Shown: positions 54,075 to 62,495, counted from the first letter of the stretch. The stretch is 64,000 bases of DNA from Actinacidiphila bryophytorum (GCF_016916835.1 NZ_JAFFIX010000001.1:558001-622000), one strand, 5' to 3'. The notes: generated by a model from the sequence alone, not told the origin. Translations and numbers: made by a program.

Positions 54075-54692
54075 TCACAGCCAGCCCGCGAAGCGGGAGA
54101 TGCGTATGGCGTCCACCCGGTTGCGCGCCCCGGTCTTGCGGGTGATCGCGGCCAGGTAGTTGCGCACGGTGCCGTTGCACAGGTGCAGGCTGCGGGCGAT
54201 CTCCGCCACCGACGCCCCCTCCGCGCTGAGCGAGAGCACGCTCAACTCCCGCGGTGTCAGTGGCATGTCGGCCGCCTGCAGGAACTCCACCGCGAGGGAC
54301 TCGTCGACGAACCGTTTCCCCTGCGCCACCTGGCGCACCGCGGCGGGCAGCCGGTCCGCCGAGCGGTCCTTGTTCACGAAGCCCAACGCGTCGGCCGTGT
54401 ACGCCCGGCGCAGGTTCCCCGGCTTGCCGCCGTTGGTCAGCACGATCAGCGCGCTGTCCTCCGCGGCCGAGCGGGCGGCGCCGGACGACAGGGCCGCGGC
54501 CTCGTCGGTGTGCCGGCGCCAGCCGGGACAGTCCGCGTCGACCACGCACACCTGCGGCCCGCGCAACCGCCCGTTCTCGCTCAGCCCGTGCCACCCGGTG
54601 TCGCTCACCTCGAAGTCCGGTTCCCTGACCAATAACGCCGCGAGAGCGGATCGCAGCAGGCTCGTGTCATGCGCCACCAGCACGCGTATCAC
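54075..54692 (-). CDS. ramR: RamR-like orphan response regulator with TTA codon
   Basis: 205 residues. The receiver domain (3-120) has a poor acidic pocket: VAHD at the start, VVDADCPG for the phosphorylation Asp, and VNKDRSAD for the Lys. A LuxR-type helix-turn-helix follows (145-195: LTPRELSVLSLSAEGASVAEIARSLHLCNGTVRNYLAAI). No sensor kinase is adjacent. RamR homologues activate the ramCSAB operon. Leu20 is TTA (54635-54633), the only in-frame TTA I found in a securely placed gene, so translation should need the bldA tRNA. The GTG at 54692 follows AGGGGAAAG. Convergent with RamB. Confidence 0.93.
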   Translation of the reverse strand: MIRVLVAHDTSLLRSALAALLVREPDFEVSDTGWHGLSENGRLRGPQVCVVDADCPGWRRHTDEAAALSSGAARSAAEDSALIVLTNGGKPGNLRRAYTADALGFVNKDRSADRLPAAVRQVAQGKRFVDESLAVEFLQAADMPLTPRELSVLSLSAEGASVAEIARSLHLCNGTVRNYLAAITRKTGARNRVDAIRISRFAGWL

Positions 54693-54878
54693 GTCGGCTT
54701 TCCCCTTGTGTTGTCGCACCGTTCCCCGTTGGAGCACCGTTCGGGTCCCCTCCGGTTCTACCCCGGCAGGCCGCGGCACAGGATCCCGATTCCGGTCATC
54801 AGGGCGCAGTGGAGAGCGGTCCGTTGCGCTCGGGGGGCGCGCGCAGCCGCGCGGAACACGCCGTGGGCTACCGCTGCT

Positions 54879-55784
54879 TCACACCCCCGGGCGCCCCACC
54901 AGCCTGCGCAGCCGCTCCTGTGTCGGCGAACCGGGCTCGGGGAAGTGCACCACCACACTGCGGCCCGGATCGTCCTCGACCGCCAACCGCACGTACGACA
55001 GGTCGAGTTGCCCGACCACCGGGTGGTGGAAGCGGCGCACCGAGGAGCGGAAGACCTGCACGTCGTGCGCCGCCCACAGCTCACGGAAGAGCGGACTGGC
55101 CCCGAGCAGCGCGTCGATCAGCTCGGCGAACCGCGGGTTGTCCATCTCGTACGCCGCCTGCCCGCGCAGCATCGCGGTCAGCCAGCGCACCTCGCCGTCC
55201 CAGTCGTCGAACAGCCCGCGCAGGCCCGGCTCGGTGAACATCAGCCACAGCACGTTGAGTTCGGACTGCGGCCGGTCGACGTCCAGCCGCCCCGCGACCA
55301 GCGCCTGCTCCGCGTCGTTCCACGCCAGTACGTCGAAGCAGCGGTCGATGACGAAGGCCGGGTTCGGCGACTGGGCGTCGAGGAAGGCGCGTACCGCGGG
55401 GCTCATCGGGGAGGCGGCGGCCGTGCGCACCGCCGGCGGCGGCTCCGCCCCCGCCAGCCGGAAGAGGTGGTCGCGCTCGACGGCGTCCAGCGACAGCGCC
55501 CGGGCCAGCGCCAGCAGGATCTGCGGCGACACGTTGATGTCCCGGCCCTGCTCCAGCCACGTGTACCAGGTCAGGCTGACGCCCGACAGCAGCGACACCT
55601 CCTCCCTGCGCAGCCCCGGCGTCCGCCGCCGGCCGCCCGCGGGCAGCCCGGCCGCCACCGCGGACGGTTCGCTGCGCTCGCGCCGTGAGCGCAGGAAAGC
55701 GCCGAGTTCCTTGCGGCTGTGCTCGCTCAGGGTGGGCCTCCCGCTGCCGGATGCTGGTGTCGCCACCACCAGTAAAACCGGCAC
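54879..55784 (-). CDS. XRE-family regulator, MmyB-like
   Basis: About 285-301 residues. The helix-turn-helix (20-85: LGAFLRSRRERSEP, TPGLRREEVSLLSGVSLTWYTWLEQGRDINVSPQIL) and the MmyB-type PAS-like ligand domain (110-300: DRCFDVLAWNDAEQALV, YVRLAVEDDPGRSVVVHFPEPGSPTQERL) are complete. Such regulators often control the divergent oxidoreductase gene, here the SDR. The start is unclear: the outermost GTG at 55784 would include a TTA codon (position 4), whereas GTGs at 55769 or 55766 would not; none has a clear ribosome site. Confidence 0.9.
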   Translation of the reverse strand: MPVLLVVATPASGSGRPTLSEHSRKELGAFLRSRRERSEPSAVAAGLPAGGRRRTPGLRREEVSLLSGVSLTWYTWLEQGRDINVSPQILLALARALSLDAVERDHLFRLAGAEPPPAVRTAAASPMSPAVRAFLDAQSPNPAFVIDRCFDVLAWNDAEQALVAGRLDVDRPQSELNVLWLMFTEPGLRGLFDDWDGEVRWLTAMLRGQAAYEMDNPRFAELIDALLGASPLFRELWAAHDVQVFRSSVRRFHHPVVGQLDLSYVRLAVEDDPGRSVVVHFPEPGSPTQERLRRLVGRPGV

Positions 55785-55850
55785 TCTTCACGGCGGCCAC
55801 GGCCGCACCGAGGGTGGAAGGGAGATCACTTTCCTGCGAAAGGCAGTTCC

Positions 55851-56717
55851 GTGTCGCACTCTTCCACCCCGTCCGCCCCCGCCAGGTCCGTGCTCGTCAC
55901 CGGGGCCACCGGCGGCCTCGGAGCCGCCGTGACCCGCCGGCTCGCCGCCGAGGGCTGGACGGTCCACGCGGCGGTACGCACCCAGGCCGGCGCCCGGCAG
56001 CTCGCCGAACTGCCCGGCGACATCCGCCCCGTCACCCTCGACGTCACCGACGAGGCGAGCGTCGCCGCCGCGGCCGAGCAGGTCGGCGGCCCGCTCGACG
56101 GCCTGGTCAACAGCGCCGGCCTGATCGTCCAGGGCTTCTGGGAGCAGGTGCCCGCGGTGGCGCTGCGCCGGCAGTTCGACGTCAACGTCCTCGGCCTCAT
56201 GGCGGTGACCCGGGCGTTCCTGCCCGCGCTGCGCGCCGGCGGCGGGCGGGTCGTCAACATCGGCGCCCTCAGCTCACTCGTCGCCCTGCCCTTCTTCGGC
56301 CCCATCGCCGCGTCCAAGGCGGCACTCGCCTCGATGACGGACTCCCTGCGGATCGAGCTGCGGCACCAGGGGGTGAAGGTCGCGCTCGTCGAGCCGGGCG
56401 CGATGCGGACGGAGATCTTCGCGCGGGCCGTCGCGTCGGCCCGCGCGGACGGGGTGGCCGGGGGGCCGGAGGTCGAGCGGCACTATGCGCGTGCCGCGGC
56501 CGCTGCGGGGGAGTCGGTGGCGGCCACCAAACTCCATCCGGTGGACGCCGCGGTCGGTGCCGTGCACCACGCACTTACCGCGCGGCGGCCGCGCACCCGG
56601 TATCTCGTCGGGCCTGACGCCAGGACCGTCCGGGTCGCCCGCCGCCTCCCGACCGCGGTCCGCGACCGCGCCCTCCTCTCCGCCCTCCACGTGACGCCGG
56701 CGTCCTTCAACCCCTGA
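55851..56717 (+). CDS. Short-chain dehydrogenase/reductase lacking the catalytic tyrosine
   Basis: 288-residue Rossmann-fold protein. The cofactor motif TGATGGLG (17-24), the LVNSAGL strand (85-91) and the catalytic Ser (141-142) are present. The YxxxK motif is I152-A-A-S-K156: Ile (codon ATC) replaces the catalytic Tyr while Lys is kept. The protein is otherwise full length, with the ending of SDRs from MmyB-linked pairs. It may be an inactive or altered enzyme. The GTG at 55851 is divergent from the XRE regulator. Confidence 0.9.
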   Translation: MSHSSTPSAPARSVLVTGATGGLGAAVTRRLAAEGWTVHAAVRTQAGARQLAELPGDIRPVTLDVTDEASVAAAAEQVGGPLDGLVNSAGLIVQGFWEQVPAVALRRQFDVNVLGLMAVTRAFLPALRAGGGRVVNIGALSSLVALPFFGPIAASKAALASMTDSLRIELRHQGVKVALVEPGAMRTEIFARAVASARADGVAGGPEVERHYARAAAAAGESVAATKLHPVDAAVGAVHHALTARRPRTRYLVGPDARTVRVARRLPTAVRDRALLSALHVTPASFNP

Positions 56718-56734
56718 CCGTCACCCTCCGGGTG

Positions 56735-57115
56735 GGTACCGAGGCAGGTGGGTGCCCCTTGCAGCGGGCGGTTGGCTTCCCCGCCGCGGTGGCTGGTCGC
56801 GCCGTTCCCCGCGCCCCTTGATGTCCTGCCCCTTGCGGTGTGCGGTCGCCTTGCCCCCGGTGGTGGGTTGCGCGCGCCGTTCCCCGCGCCCCTGATGGTT
56901 GCCCTCTGCGCGCAGAGTCGGCGCTTTCAGGCGCCGCCGTCTGCCTGGGAGGGTGAGCGTTTTTCAGGGGCGCGGGGAACTGCGCGCCCCGCCCGAACGG
57001 GCGGAAAGAAAGCAACGCCACAGCAAGTGGCAATCACCTGAGGCACCCCCACCGGGGGAAAGGCGTACCGCCACAGGAAGTGGCACCCACCCAGGCCCCC
57101 GCCAGGGGGAAGGGT
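56735..57115. repeat. Dispersed intergenic repeat block F
   Basis: This 404-bp gap has no supported gene. Two diverged forward modules (CGCGCCGTTCCCCGCGCCCC, near 56797 and 56872) and one inverted module (GGGGCGCGGGGAACTGCGCG, near 56970) are present, with CCACAGCAAGTGGCAATCACC and CCACAGGAAGTGGCACCCACC after it. The order of modules resembles block D. Confidence 0.83.
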
Positions 57116-57121
57116 GCCCTC

Positions 57122-57724
57122 CTACCCGGGGAGGCCCGGGGGGATGAGGCGGCAGGCGGTGCGGAGGTCTTCGCGGACCTGGTCGACCGGGGAACGGTCA
57201 GCGAGCCAGCTGACCAGCGTGGCATGCCACGTGTGCTCGACGACGCGTATCGCCGACAGCAGATCGGGGGACGGCTCGGCGCCGAGCCGCATGGCGTCGA
57301 GAATGATCGCCCGCGTGAGCACCGACACCGTGTCGACCTCCGCACGGACCGACCGGTCCGCGAAGATCACCGCCCGGACCATCGCGTCAGCGAGCAGCGG
57401 CTCGCGCTGCAGCGCGCGAAAAGCCCTGAGCAGCGTCTCCGCCACCCGCTCACCCGGGCTGGAAGCCGTGAGCGGCCGGTCCCTGAGCGTGTCGTGCAGC
57501 TGCCCGAGCTGGTCCTGCATGACGGCGACGAGCAGGTGGATCTTGGAGGGGAAGTAGCGGTAGAGCGTGCCGAGGGCGACGCCCGACTCCTCGGCGACCT
57601 CCCGCATCTGGACCGCGTCGAAGCCGCCGCCCGCGGCGAGCCGGGTGCTCGCGTCCAGGATGCGCCGCCGCCTGGCTTCCTGCCGTACGGTCAAAGCGGT
57701 GATGCGGCTCATACGTACATCCAT
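57122..57724 (-). CDS. TetR-family regulator, KstR-like
   Basis: 200 residues. The helix-turn-helix (15-65) reads RRRRILDASTRLAAGGGFDAVQMREVAEESGVALGTLYRYFPSKIHLL, and the C-terminal domain contains ALQREPLLADAMVRAVIFADRS, as in KstR, the actinobacterial repressor of sterol catabolism. No steroid genes are nearby, so the ligand may differ (a lipid or CoA thioester is likely from the family). A KstR-type operator lies in the divergent promoter region. ATG at 57724 or 57712. Confidence 0.88.
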   Translation of the reverse strand: MDVRMSRITALTVRQEARRRRILDASTRLAAGGGFDAVQMREVAEESGVALGTLYRYFPSKIHLLVAVMQDQLGQLHDTLRDRPLTASSPGERVAETLLRAFRALQREPLLADAMVRAVIFADRSVRAEVDTVSVLTRAIILDAMRLGAEPSPDLLSAIRVVEHTWHATLVSWLADRSPVDQVREDLRTACRLIPPGLPG

Positions 57725-57782
57725 CCGTCCCACGTGAGGACCCCGTCGGCTTGCCCGCGGACCCGCCGTCTGTACCATCGAG

Positions 57783-57800
57783 TCTGAAACTTGTTCTAGA
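57783..57800. promoter_or_regulatory. KstR-type operator
   Basis: TCTgaAACttGTTctAGA has the TnnAACnnGTTnnA core of KstR operators, extended by TCT/AGA at the ends. It lies 59 bp upstream of the TetR start and 51 bp upstream of the glycosyltransferase start, so one dimer pair could control both divergent genes. Confidence 0.75.
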
Positions 57801-57850
57801 TTAGCGCGACCGGTTACGCTCCGGCTCTATCGCTGAGAAGGGGGCCGGGA

Positions 57851-59596
57851 GTGACGGCAGAGGCCAGGCCGCTACGGGTCGCGCTGCTCAGCTACAAGGG
57901 CAATCCCTACTGCGGTGGCCAGGGCGTCTACGTCCGGCACCTGTCGCGTGAGCTGGCCGCGCTGGGCCACAGCGTCGAGGTCATCGGCGCGCAGCCGTAC
58001 CCCGTGCTGGACGCCCTGGGTGACGGCGTCACCCTCACGGAGCTGCCCAGCCTGGACCTGTACCGGCAGCCGGACCCGTTCCGTACGCCGAAGCGCGAGG
58101 AGTACCGGGACTGGATCGACCTCCTGGAGGTCGCGACCATGTGGACCGGCGGCTTCCCCGAGCCGCTGACGTTCAGCCTGCGGGCCAGGCGGCATCTGGC
58201 GGGCCGGCGTGCCGACTTCGACGTCGTGCACGACAACCAGACGCTCGGCTACGGCCTGCTCGGCCTCCCGCTGCCGCTGGTCACCACCGTGCACCATCCG
58301 ATCACCGTGGACCGCCGGCTGGACCTGGCCGCCGCACCGGACTGGAAGCGGCGGGCGTCGATACGGCGCTGGTACGGCTTCACGCGCATGCAGAAGCGGG
58401 TGGCCGGGCGGCTGCCGTCGGTGCTCACGGTGTCGGGTTCCTCCAGCGCGGAGATCACCGCCGACCTGGGCGTACGGCCCGAGCGCATCCACACGGTGCC
58501 GATCGGCGCCGACACCCGGCTCTTCTCGCCCGACCCCGCGGTCGCGGAGGTCCCCGGGCGGATCGTGACCACGTCCAGCGCGGACGTGCCGCTCAAGGGC
58601 CTGGTCTTCCTGGTCGAGGCGCTCGCCAAGGTCCGGGTGCAGCACCCGGACGCGCATCTGGTCGTCGTCGGCAACCGCCCGCAGAGCGGTCCGGTCGCCG
58701 AGGCGATCGAGGCCTTCGGACTTGAGGGCGCGGTCGACTTCGTGAAGGGCATCAGTGACGAGGAACTGGTGGATCTGATCCGCAGCGCCGAGGTCGCGTG
58801 CGTGCCGTCGCTCTACGAGGGCTTCTCGCTGCCCGCGGCCGAGGCGATGGCCACGGGGACGGCGCTCGTCGCCACCACGGGCGGCGCCGTGCCGGAGGTC
58901 GCAGGACCCGACGGCGAGACCTGCCTCGCCGTCCCCCCGGGCGACGCCGGCGCCCTCGCCGCGGCCCTCGACCTGGCCCTCGGTGACCCTGTGCTCCGCC
59001 GCCGCCTCGCGTCCGCGGGCCGCGCCCGCGTCCTCGCCCACTTCACCTGGACCCGCGCCGCCGCGGCCACCGCGGAGCACTACCGCGAAGCCATCGCGCG
59101 CCAGGCCCCGCCCCGGGGCGCCCCCCGGACAGCCCGCCCTGCCGCGGGGGGCACCCCCCAGGGGCACGGGGCTGCATCTGATCTGCGGCTGCCGCCGCGT
59201 GGGCGCGGTAGCCAGACGGCGGGGCCGAGCACACAGGGGCGCGGGGCACTGCGCGCCCAGCCCACCACCGGGGCGCGGGTCGTCACCGACCCGGAGGGGC
59301 AGTTGCTGTCGCATCCGGACCACCGGCCGTCAGTGGCTGGTCGCGCAGTTCCCCGCGCCCCTGATATGCCACCGCCCGAGCGCAACAGCACCCCCGCAGG
59401 GGATGTGCTCGCGCCCGAGCGCAACAGCACCCCGCCAGGGGAAGTGCTCGCGCCCGAGCGCAACGGCGCCCCGGCAGGGGAAACCGCGCAGACCGCAGAC
59501 GCACCCGGGGCACCCGGACAGGCAGCCGGGGCACCCGGACAGGCAACCGGAGCAGCCGGAAAGGCACCCGGGGGAGTGGGGAGCAGGACATGCTGA
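57851..59596 (+). CDS. GT4-type glycosyltransferase with low-complexity C-terminal extension
   Basis: 581 residues. The GT-B fold spans residues 1-416: GGQGVYVRHLSRELAALGHSVEVI, VVHDNQTLGYGLLG, the donor-site ACVPSLYEGFSLPAAEAMATG (EX7E) and TRLFSPDP. From about residue 420 the sequence turns into repeat-derived, low-complexity protein: a stretch over dispersed intergenic repeats, then three 13-residue PERNSTPAGDVLA-like units and GAPGQA repeats. A/T-ending codons become frequent there, unlike the catalytic part. A stop may have been lost. It overlaps the methyltransferase start by seven bases. Confidence 0.9.
   Translation: MTAEARPLRVALLSYKGNPYCGGQGVYVRHLSRELAALGHSVEVIGAQPYPVLDALGDGVTLTELPSLDLYRQPDPFRTPKREEYRDWIDLLEVATMWTGGFPEPLTFSLRARRHLAGRRADFDVVHDNQTLGYGLLGLPLPLVTTVHHPITVDRRLDLAAAPDWKRRASIRRWYGFTRMQKRVAGRLPSVLTVSGSSSAEITADLGVRPERIHTVPIGADTRLFSPDPAVAEVPGRIVTTSSADVPLKGLVFLVEALAKVRVQHPDAHLVVVGNRPQSGPVAEAIEAFGLEGAVDFVKGISDEELVDLIRSAEVACVPSLYEGFSLPAAEAMATGTALVATTGGAVPEVAGPDGETCLAVPPGDAGALAAALDLALGDPVLRRRLASAGRARVLAHFTWTRAAAATAEHYREAIARQAPPRGAPRTARPAAGGTPQGHGAASDLRLPPRGRGSQTAGPSTQGRGALRAQPTTGARVVTDPEGQLLSHPDHRPSVAGRAVPRAPDMPPPERNSTPAGDVLAPERNSTPPGEVLAPERNGAPAGETAQTADAPGAPGQAAGAPGQATGAAGKAPGGVGSRTC
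59150..59372. repeat. Dispersed repeat block G inside a reading frame
   Basis: An inverted variant module (GGGGCGCGGGGCACTGCGCG, near 59236) and a forward module (CGCGCAGTTCCCCGCGCCCC, near 59342) of the intergenic repeat family lie within the 3' part of the glycosyltransferase frame. A tandem of three 39-bp units starting at 59374, 59413 and 59452 follows directly. Confidence 0.78.
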
Positions 59597-60342
59597 CCGT
59601 CGACTTCACGCGCTTCCCGGTCGCCGCGGGCGACACCGTTCTGGACCTGGGCTGCGGCGGCGGCCGCCACGCGTTCGAGTGCTACCGGCGCGGCGCCCGC
59701 GTCACCGCCCTGGACCGCAACGGCGACGAGATCCGCGAGGTCGCGAAGTGGTTCGCGGCGATGAAGGAGGCCGGCGAGGCCCCCGCGGGTGCGTCGGCGA
59801 CGGCGATGGAGGGCGACGCCCTCCATCTGCCCTTCGCGGACGACAGTTTCGACGTCGTCATCATCTCCGAGGTGATGGAGCACATCCCCGACGACAAGGG
59901 CGTGCTCGCCGAGATGGTGCGGGTGCTGCGGCCGGGCGGCCGGATCGCGGTGACCGTGCCGCGCTACGGCCCGGAGAAGGTGTGCTGGGCGCTGTCGGAC
60001 GCCTACCACGAGGTCGAGGGCGGCCACATCCGCATCTACAAGGCCGACGAACTCCTCGGCCGGATGCGGGAGGCGGGCCTGCGCCCGTACGGCACGCACC
60101 ACGCGCACGGGCTGCACGCGCCGTACTGGTGGATCAAGTGCGCGGTCGGCGTGGACAACGACAAGGCGCTGCCGGTGAAGCTTTACCACAAGCTCCTGGT
60201 GTGGGACATCATGAAGAAGCCGCTGGCCACGAAGGTGGCAGAACAGGCGCTGAACCCGCTGATCGGCAAGAGCTTCGTGGCGTACGCGACCAAGCCGCAC
60301 CTGCCGGTGGACGCCGTGGACGCCGTGGACGCGGCCACGTGA
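59590..60342 (+). CDS. Class I SAM-dependent methyltransferase
   Basis: 250 residues, Methyltransf_11 type. SAM motif I is VLDLGCGGGRHAFEC (near residue 18), ALDRNGDEI the acidic loop, GDALHLPFADDSFDVVI motif II and MVRVLRPGGRIAVTVPRYG motif III. The C-terminal third has ADELLGRMREAGLRP. The substrate is unknown, perhaps the product of the neighbouring glycosyltransferase. GGGGAGCAGGAC precedes the ATG. The stop overlaps the next start (GTGA), so it is coupled. Its end carries a short DAV repeat. Confidence 0.92.
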   Translation: MLTVDFTRFPVAAGDTVLDLGCGGGRHAFECYRRGARVTALDRNGDEIREVAKWFAAMKEAGEAPAGASATAMEGDALHLPFADDSFDVVIISEVMEHIPDDKGVLAEMVRVLRPGGRIAVTVPRYGPEKVCWALSDAYHEVEGGHIRIYKADELLGRMREAGLRPYGTHHAHGLHAPYWWIKCAVGVDNDKALPVKLYHKLLVWDIMKKPLATKVAEQALNPLIGKSFVAYATKPHLPVDAVDAVDAAT

Positions 60343-61439
60343 CCCGGGCCGGGCGCAGGCAGCGCAGGACCGAGCGGCTGGCGCTGCCGGGGGTGCTGAC
60401 CGCGGGGCAGGCGGCGCGGACGGTGGACGCGGTGCTGGCCGTGCAGCGCCCGGACGGGGCGATCCCGTGGTTCACCGGGCACCACCTGGACCCGTGGGAC
60501 CACATCGAGGCGGCTATGGCGCTGGACGCGGCGGGCGAGCACGACGCCGCCGAGGCCGCGTACGACTGGCTGGTGCGCCACCAGGACGCGGACGGCGGCT
60601 GGTTCGCCGCCTACCAGGACGGCGACGCGGCGCGGCCCGCCGACCGCTCGCGGGAGTCGAACTTCTGCGCGTATCTGGCCGTCGGCGCCTGGCACCACTA
60701 CCTGTCGACCGGCGACGACCCCTTCATCGAGCGCATCTGGCCGGCCGTCGCCGCAGCCGTCGGCTTCGTGCTGGCGCTGCAGCAACCGGGCGGGCAGATC
60801 GGCTGGAAGCGGGAGGCGGCCGAGGACGGCGGCGGCATCGTCACCGACGCGCTGCTGACCGGGAGTTCGTCGGTGCACCAGGCCCTGCGCTGCGCGCTGG
60901 CGATCGCCGAGCACCGCGAGGAGCCGCAGCCGGACTGGGAGTTGGCGACGGGCGCGCTCGGCCATGCGATCCGCCGGCACCCCGAGCGCTTCCTCGACAA
61001 GAGCCGCTACTCGATGGACTGGTACTACCCGGTGCTGTCCGGCGCCCTGCGCGGCCCGCGCGCGCTGGCGCGGATCGAGGAGGGCTGGTCGCGTTTCGTG
61101 GTGCCGGGCCTGGGCGTGCGCTGCGTGCTGCCGAACCCGTGGGTGACCGGCGGCGAGTCCGCCGAACTGGCCCTGGCCCTGTGGGCGGTGGGGGAGTCGG
61201 ACCGAGCGGTGCGCATCCTCGCCGACATGCAGCACCTGCGGGCGGACGACGGCCTGTACTGGACCGGCTACGTCTTCGAGGACGACGCGGTGTGGCCCGC
61301 CGAGCGCACCACCTGGACTGCGGGTGCGCTGCTGTTGGCGGTGGCCGCACTCGGGGGGGACGAGGCGACCACCGCCGTCTTCGGGGCGGAGCGGCTGCCG
61401 AACGGCCTTGCGCCCGGCTGCTGTCCGCCCCGGCTGTGA
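60339..61439 (+). CDS. Alpha/alpha-toroid protein (prenyltransferase-like)
   Basis: 366 residues, cytosolic (no signal peptide). It has helical-barrel repeats like those of squalene-hopene cyclases and (alpha/alpha)6 hydrolases: VLAVQRPDGAIPWFTGHHLDPWDHIEAAMAL, WLVRHQDADGGWFAAYQDG, LALQQPGGQIGWKREA. No DxDD cyclase motif is present. The conserved HHLDPWDHIE and DWYYPVLSG are likely active-site residues. In related genomes such proteins accompany a GT4 and a methyltransferase, and here the three are translationally linked under a KstR-like regulator. Confidence 0.85.
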   Translation: MTRAGRRQRRTERLALPGVLTAGQAARTVDAVLAVQRPDGAIPWFTGHHLDPWDHIEAAMALDAAGEHDAAEAAYDWLVRHQDADGGWFAAYQDGDAARPADRSRESNFCAYLAVGAWHHYLSTGDDPFIERIWPAVAAAVGFVLALQQPGGQIGWKREAAEDGGGIVTDALLTGSSSVHQALRCALAIAEHREEPQPDWELATGALGHAIRRHPERFLDKSRYSMDWYYPVLSGALRGPRALARIEEGWSRFVVPGLGVRCVLPNPWVTGGESAELALALWAVGESDRAVRILADMQHLRADDGLYWTGYVFEDDAVWPAERTTWTAGALLLAVAALGGDEATTAVFGAERLPNGLAPGCCPPRL

Positions 61440-61454
61440 GGGATCACCGGGCGG

Positions 61455-61742
61455 TCAGGCCCGGTTGACCCGGCCGGCGATCGCGTGGGCGATCAGCATG
61501 TAGACCACCGCGGGCAGACCGTAGTTGAGCACGGTGCGCCACTTGGCGTTGTCCGGTGTGAACAGGTCCTTCGACCATCCCGCGAGCCAGTCGGCCGCGT
61601 GGTGCACCCAGTCGACCAGGTCGTTCGCCCGGTTGGCGTCGAAGACGAAGAACAGGATCCACAGGACGAGGATCAGTGCAGCGATGTCTGCGGCGATGAG
61701 GATGATCGCCGCGGCGGGGTTGCCGCCATACCGTCTGGCCAT
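61455..61742 (-). CDS. Small two-helix membrane protein
   Basis: 95 residues. Two TM helices (AAIILIAADIAALILVLWILFFVF, residues 10-33, and VLNYGLPAVVYMLIAHAIAG, 70-89) flank an aromatic-rich loop (DWVHHAADWLAGWSKDLF). Such small actinobacterial proteins are common and unassigned. ATG at 61742. It points away from the lipoprotein gene and towards the toroid gene, 15 bp apart. Confidence 0.8.
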   Translation of the reverse strand: MARRYGGNPAAAIILIAADIAALILVLWILFFVFDANRANDLVDWVHHAADWLAGWSKDLFTPDNAKWRTVLNYGLPAVVYMLIAHAIAGRVNRA

Positions 61743-61834
61743 GACGGCCGCCTTGCCCCGATCGGGTGGTCGAAACCCGTTCGGTCGCGCACCGGTCGCG
61801 CAGGTGTGCGGGCCGGGTGATGCTGCGAGGACAT

Positions 61835-62422
61835 ATGACGCATCCCTCGCACGACGCCCACCGGAGGTCCTCCGTGCCGACCGGCATTCCGCTGCGCAGA
61901 ACCCTGGCCGCGCTGCTGCTCGCCGTCGCCCTGCTGGCCCTGCCGGCGTGCGGCGGCTCGTCCTCGCGCGGCGGTACGACCGCCGCCGTCAACATCACCG
62001 CGTCGCCCACCGCGTCGCAGCAGAAGCTCGCCAAGACCCGCTTCGTGGCCAACGCCGGGCTCGCCGCGGGAGCCGCATACCAGTGGATCATCAAGCCCTA
62101 CCGCAAGGGCTCGTTCAAGAAGGGCGCCAAGGGCCGCACGGTGTCGCTGATCAAGGCGGGCCTGGCCGGCACCTTCGCGTACAACAGGCTCAAGGCCGCG
62201 TCCAAGAACGCCAAGGGCGACCCGACGCTGAGCAAGTACATGGCGCCGGTCACCGCGGGCATCGACGCGCTCAAGGACCTGCCCAAGAAACTGCGCAAGG
62301 GCGACGGCAGCGCCGTCAACAGCTACGACGACGTCATCAACAAGGTCAAGGAGGCCGGCAAGAACGCCGGCGCCGACGTCAAGGACCAGGTCCCCTCGCT
62401 CGACCAGCTCAAGAGCGGCTGA
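61835..62422 (+). CDS. Putative lipoprotein
   Basis: 195 residues with a lipobox: the signal (TLAALLLAVALLALPAC) ends in LALPAC-GGSS, so Cys39 would be acylated. The mature part is basic and helical (LAKTRFVANAGLAAGAAYQWIIKPYRKGSFKKGAKG). The ATG at 61835 has GCGAGGA. No domain recognised. The gene ends in a strong terminator shared with the convergent membrane gene. Confidence 0.82.
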   Translation: MTHPSHDAHRRSSVPTGIPLRRTLAALLLAVALLALPACGGSSSRGGTTAAVNITASPTASQQKLAKTRFVANAGLAAGAAYQWIIKPYRKGSFKKGAKGRTVSLIKAGLAGTFAYNRLKAASKNAKGDPTLSKYMAPVTAGIDALKDLPKKLRKGDGSAVNSYDDVINKVKEAGKNAGADVKDQVPSLDQLKSG

Positions 62423-62439
62423 ACTCCCGTACGCAGCAC

Positions 62440-62476
62440 GGCGGCCGGCCATCCCGTGACGGGAGGGCCGGCCGCC
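62440..62476. terminator. Bidirectional terminator
   Basis: GGCGGCCGGCC and GGCCGGCCGCC pair perfectly (11 bp), with an inner TCCCG/CGGGA stem. It lies between the convergent lipoprotein and membrane protein genes. Confidence 0.82.
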
Positions 62477-62495
62477 GTGGCCGTGGAGATACGGT

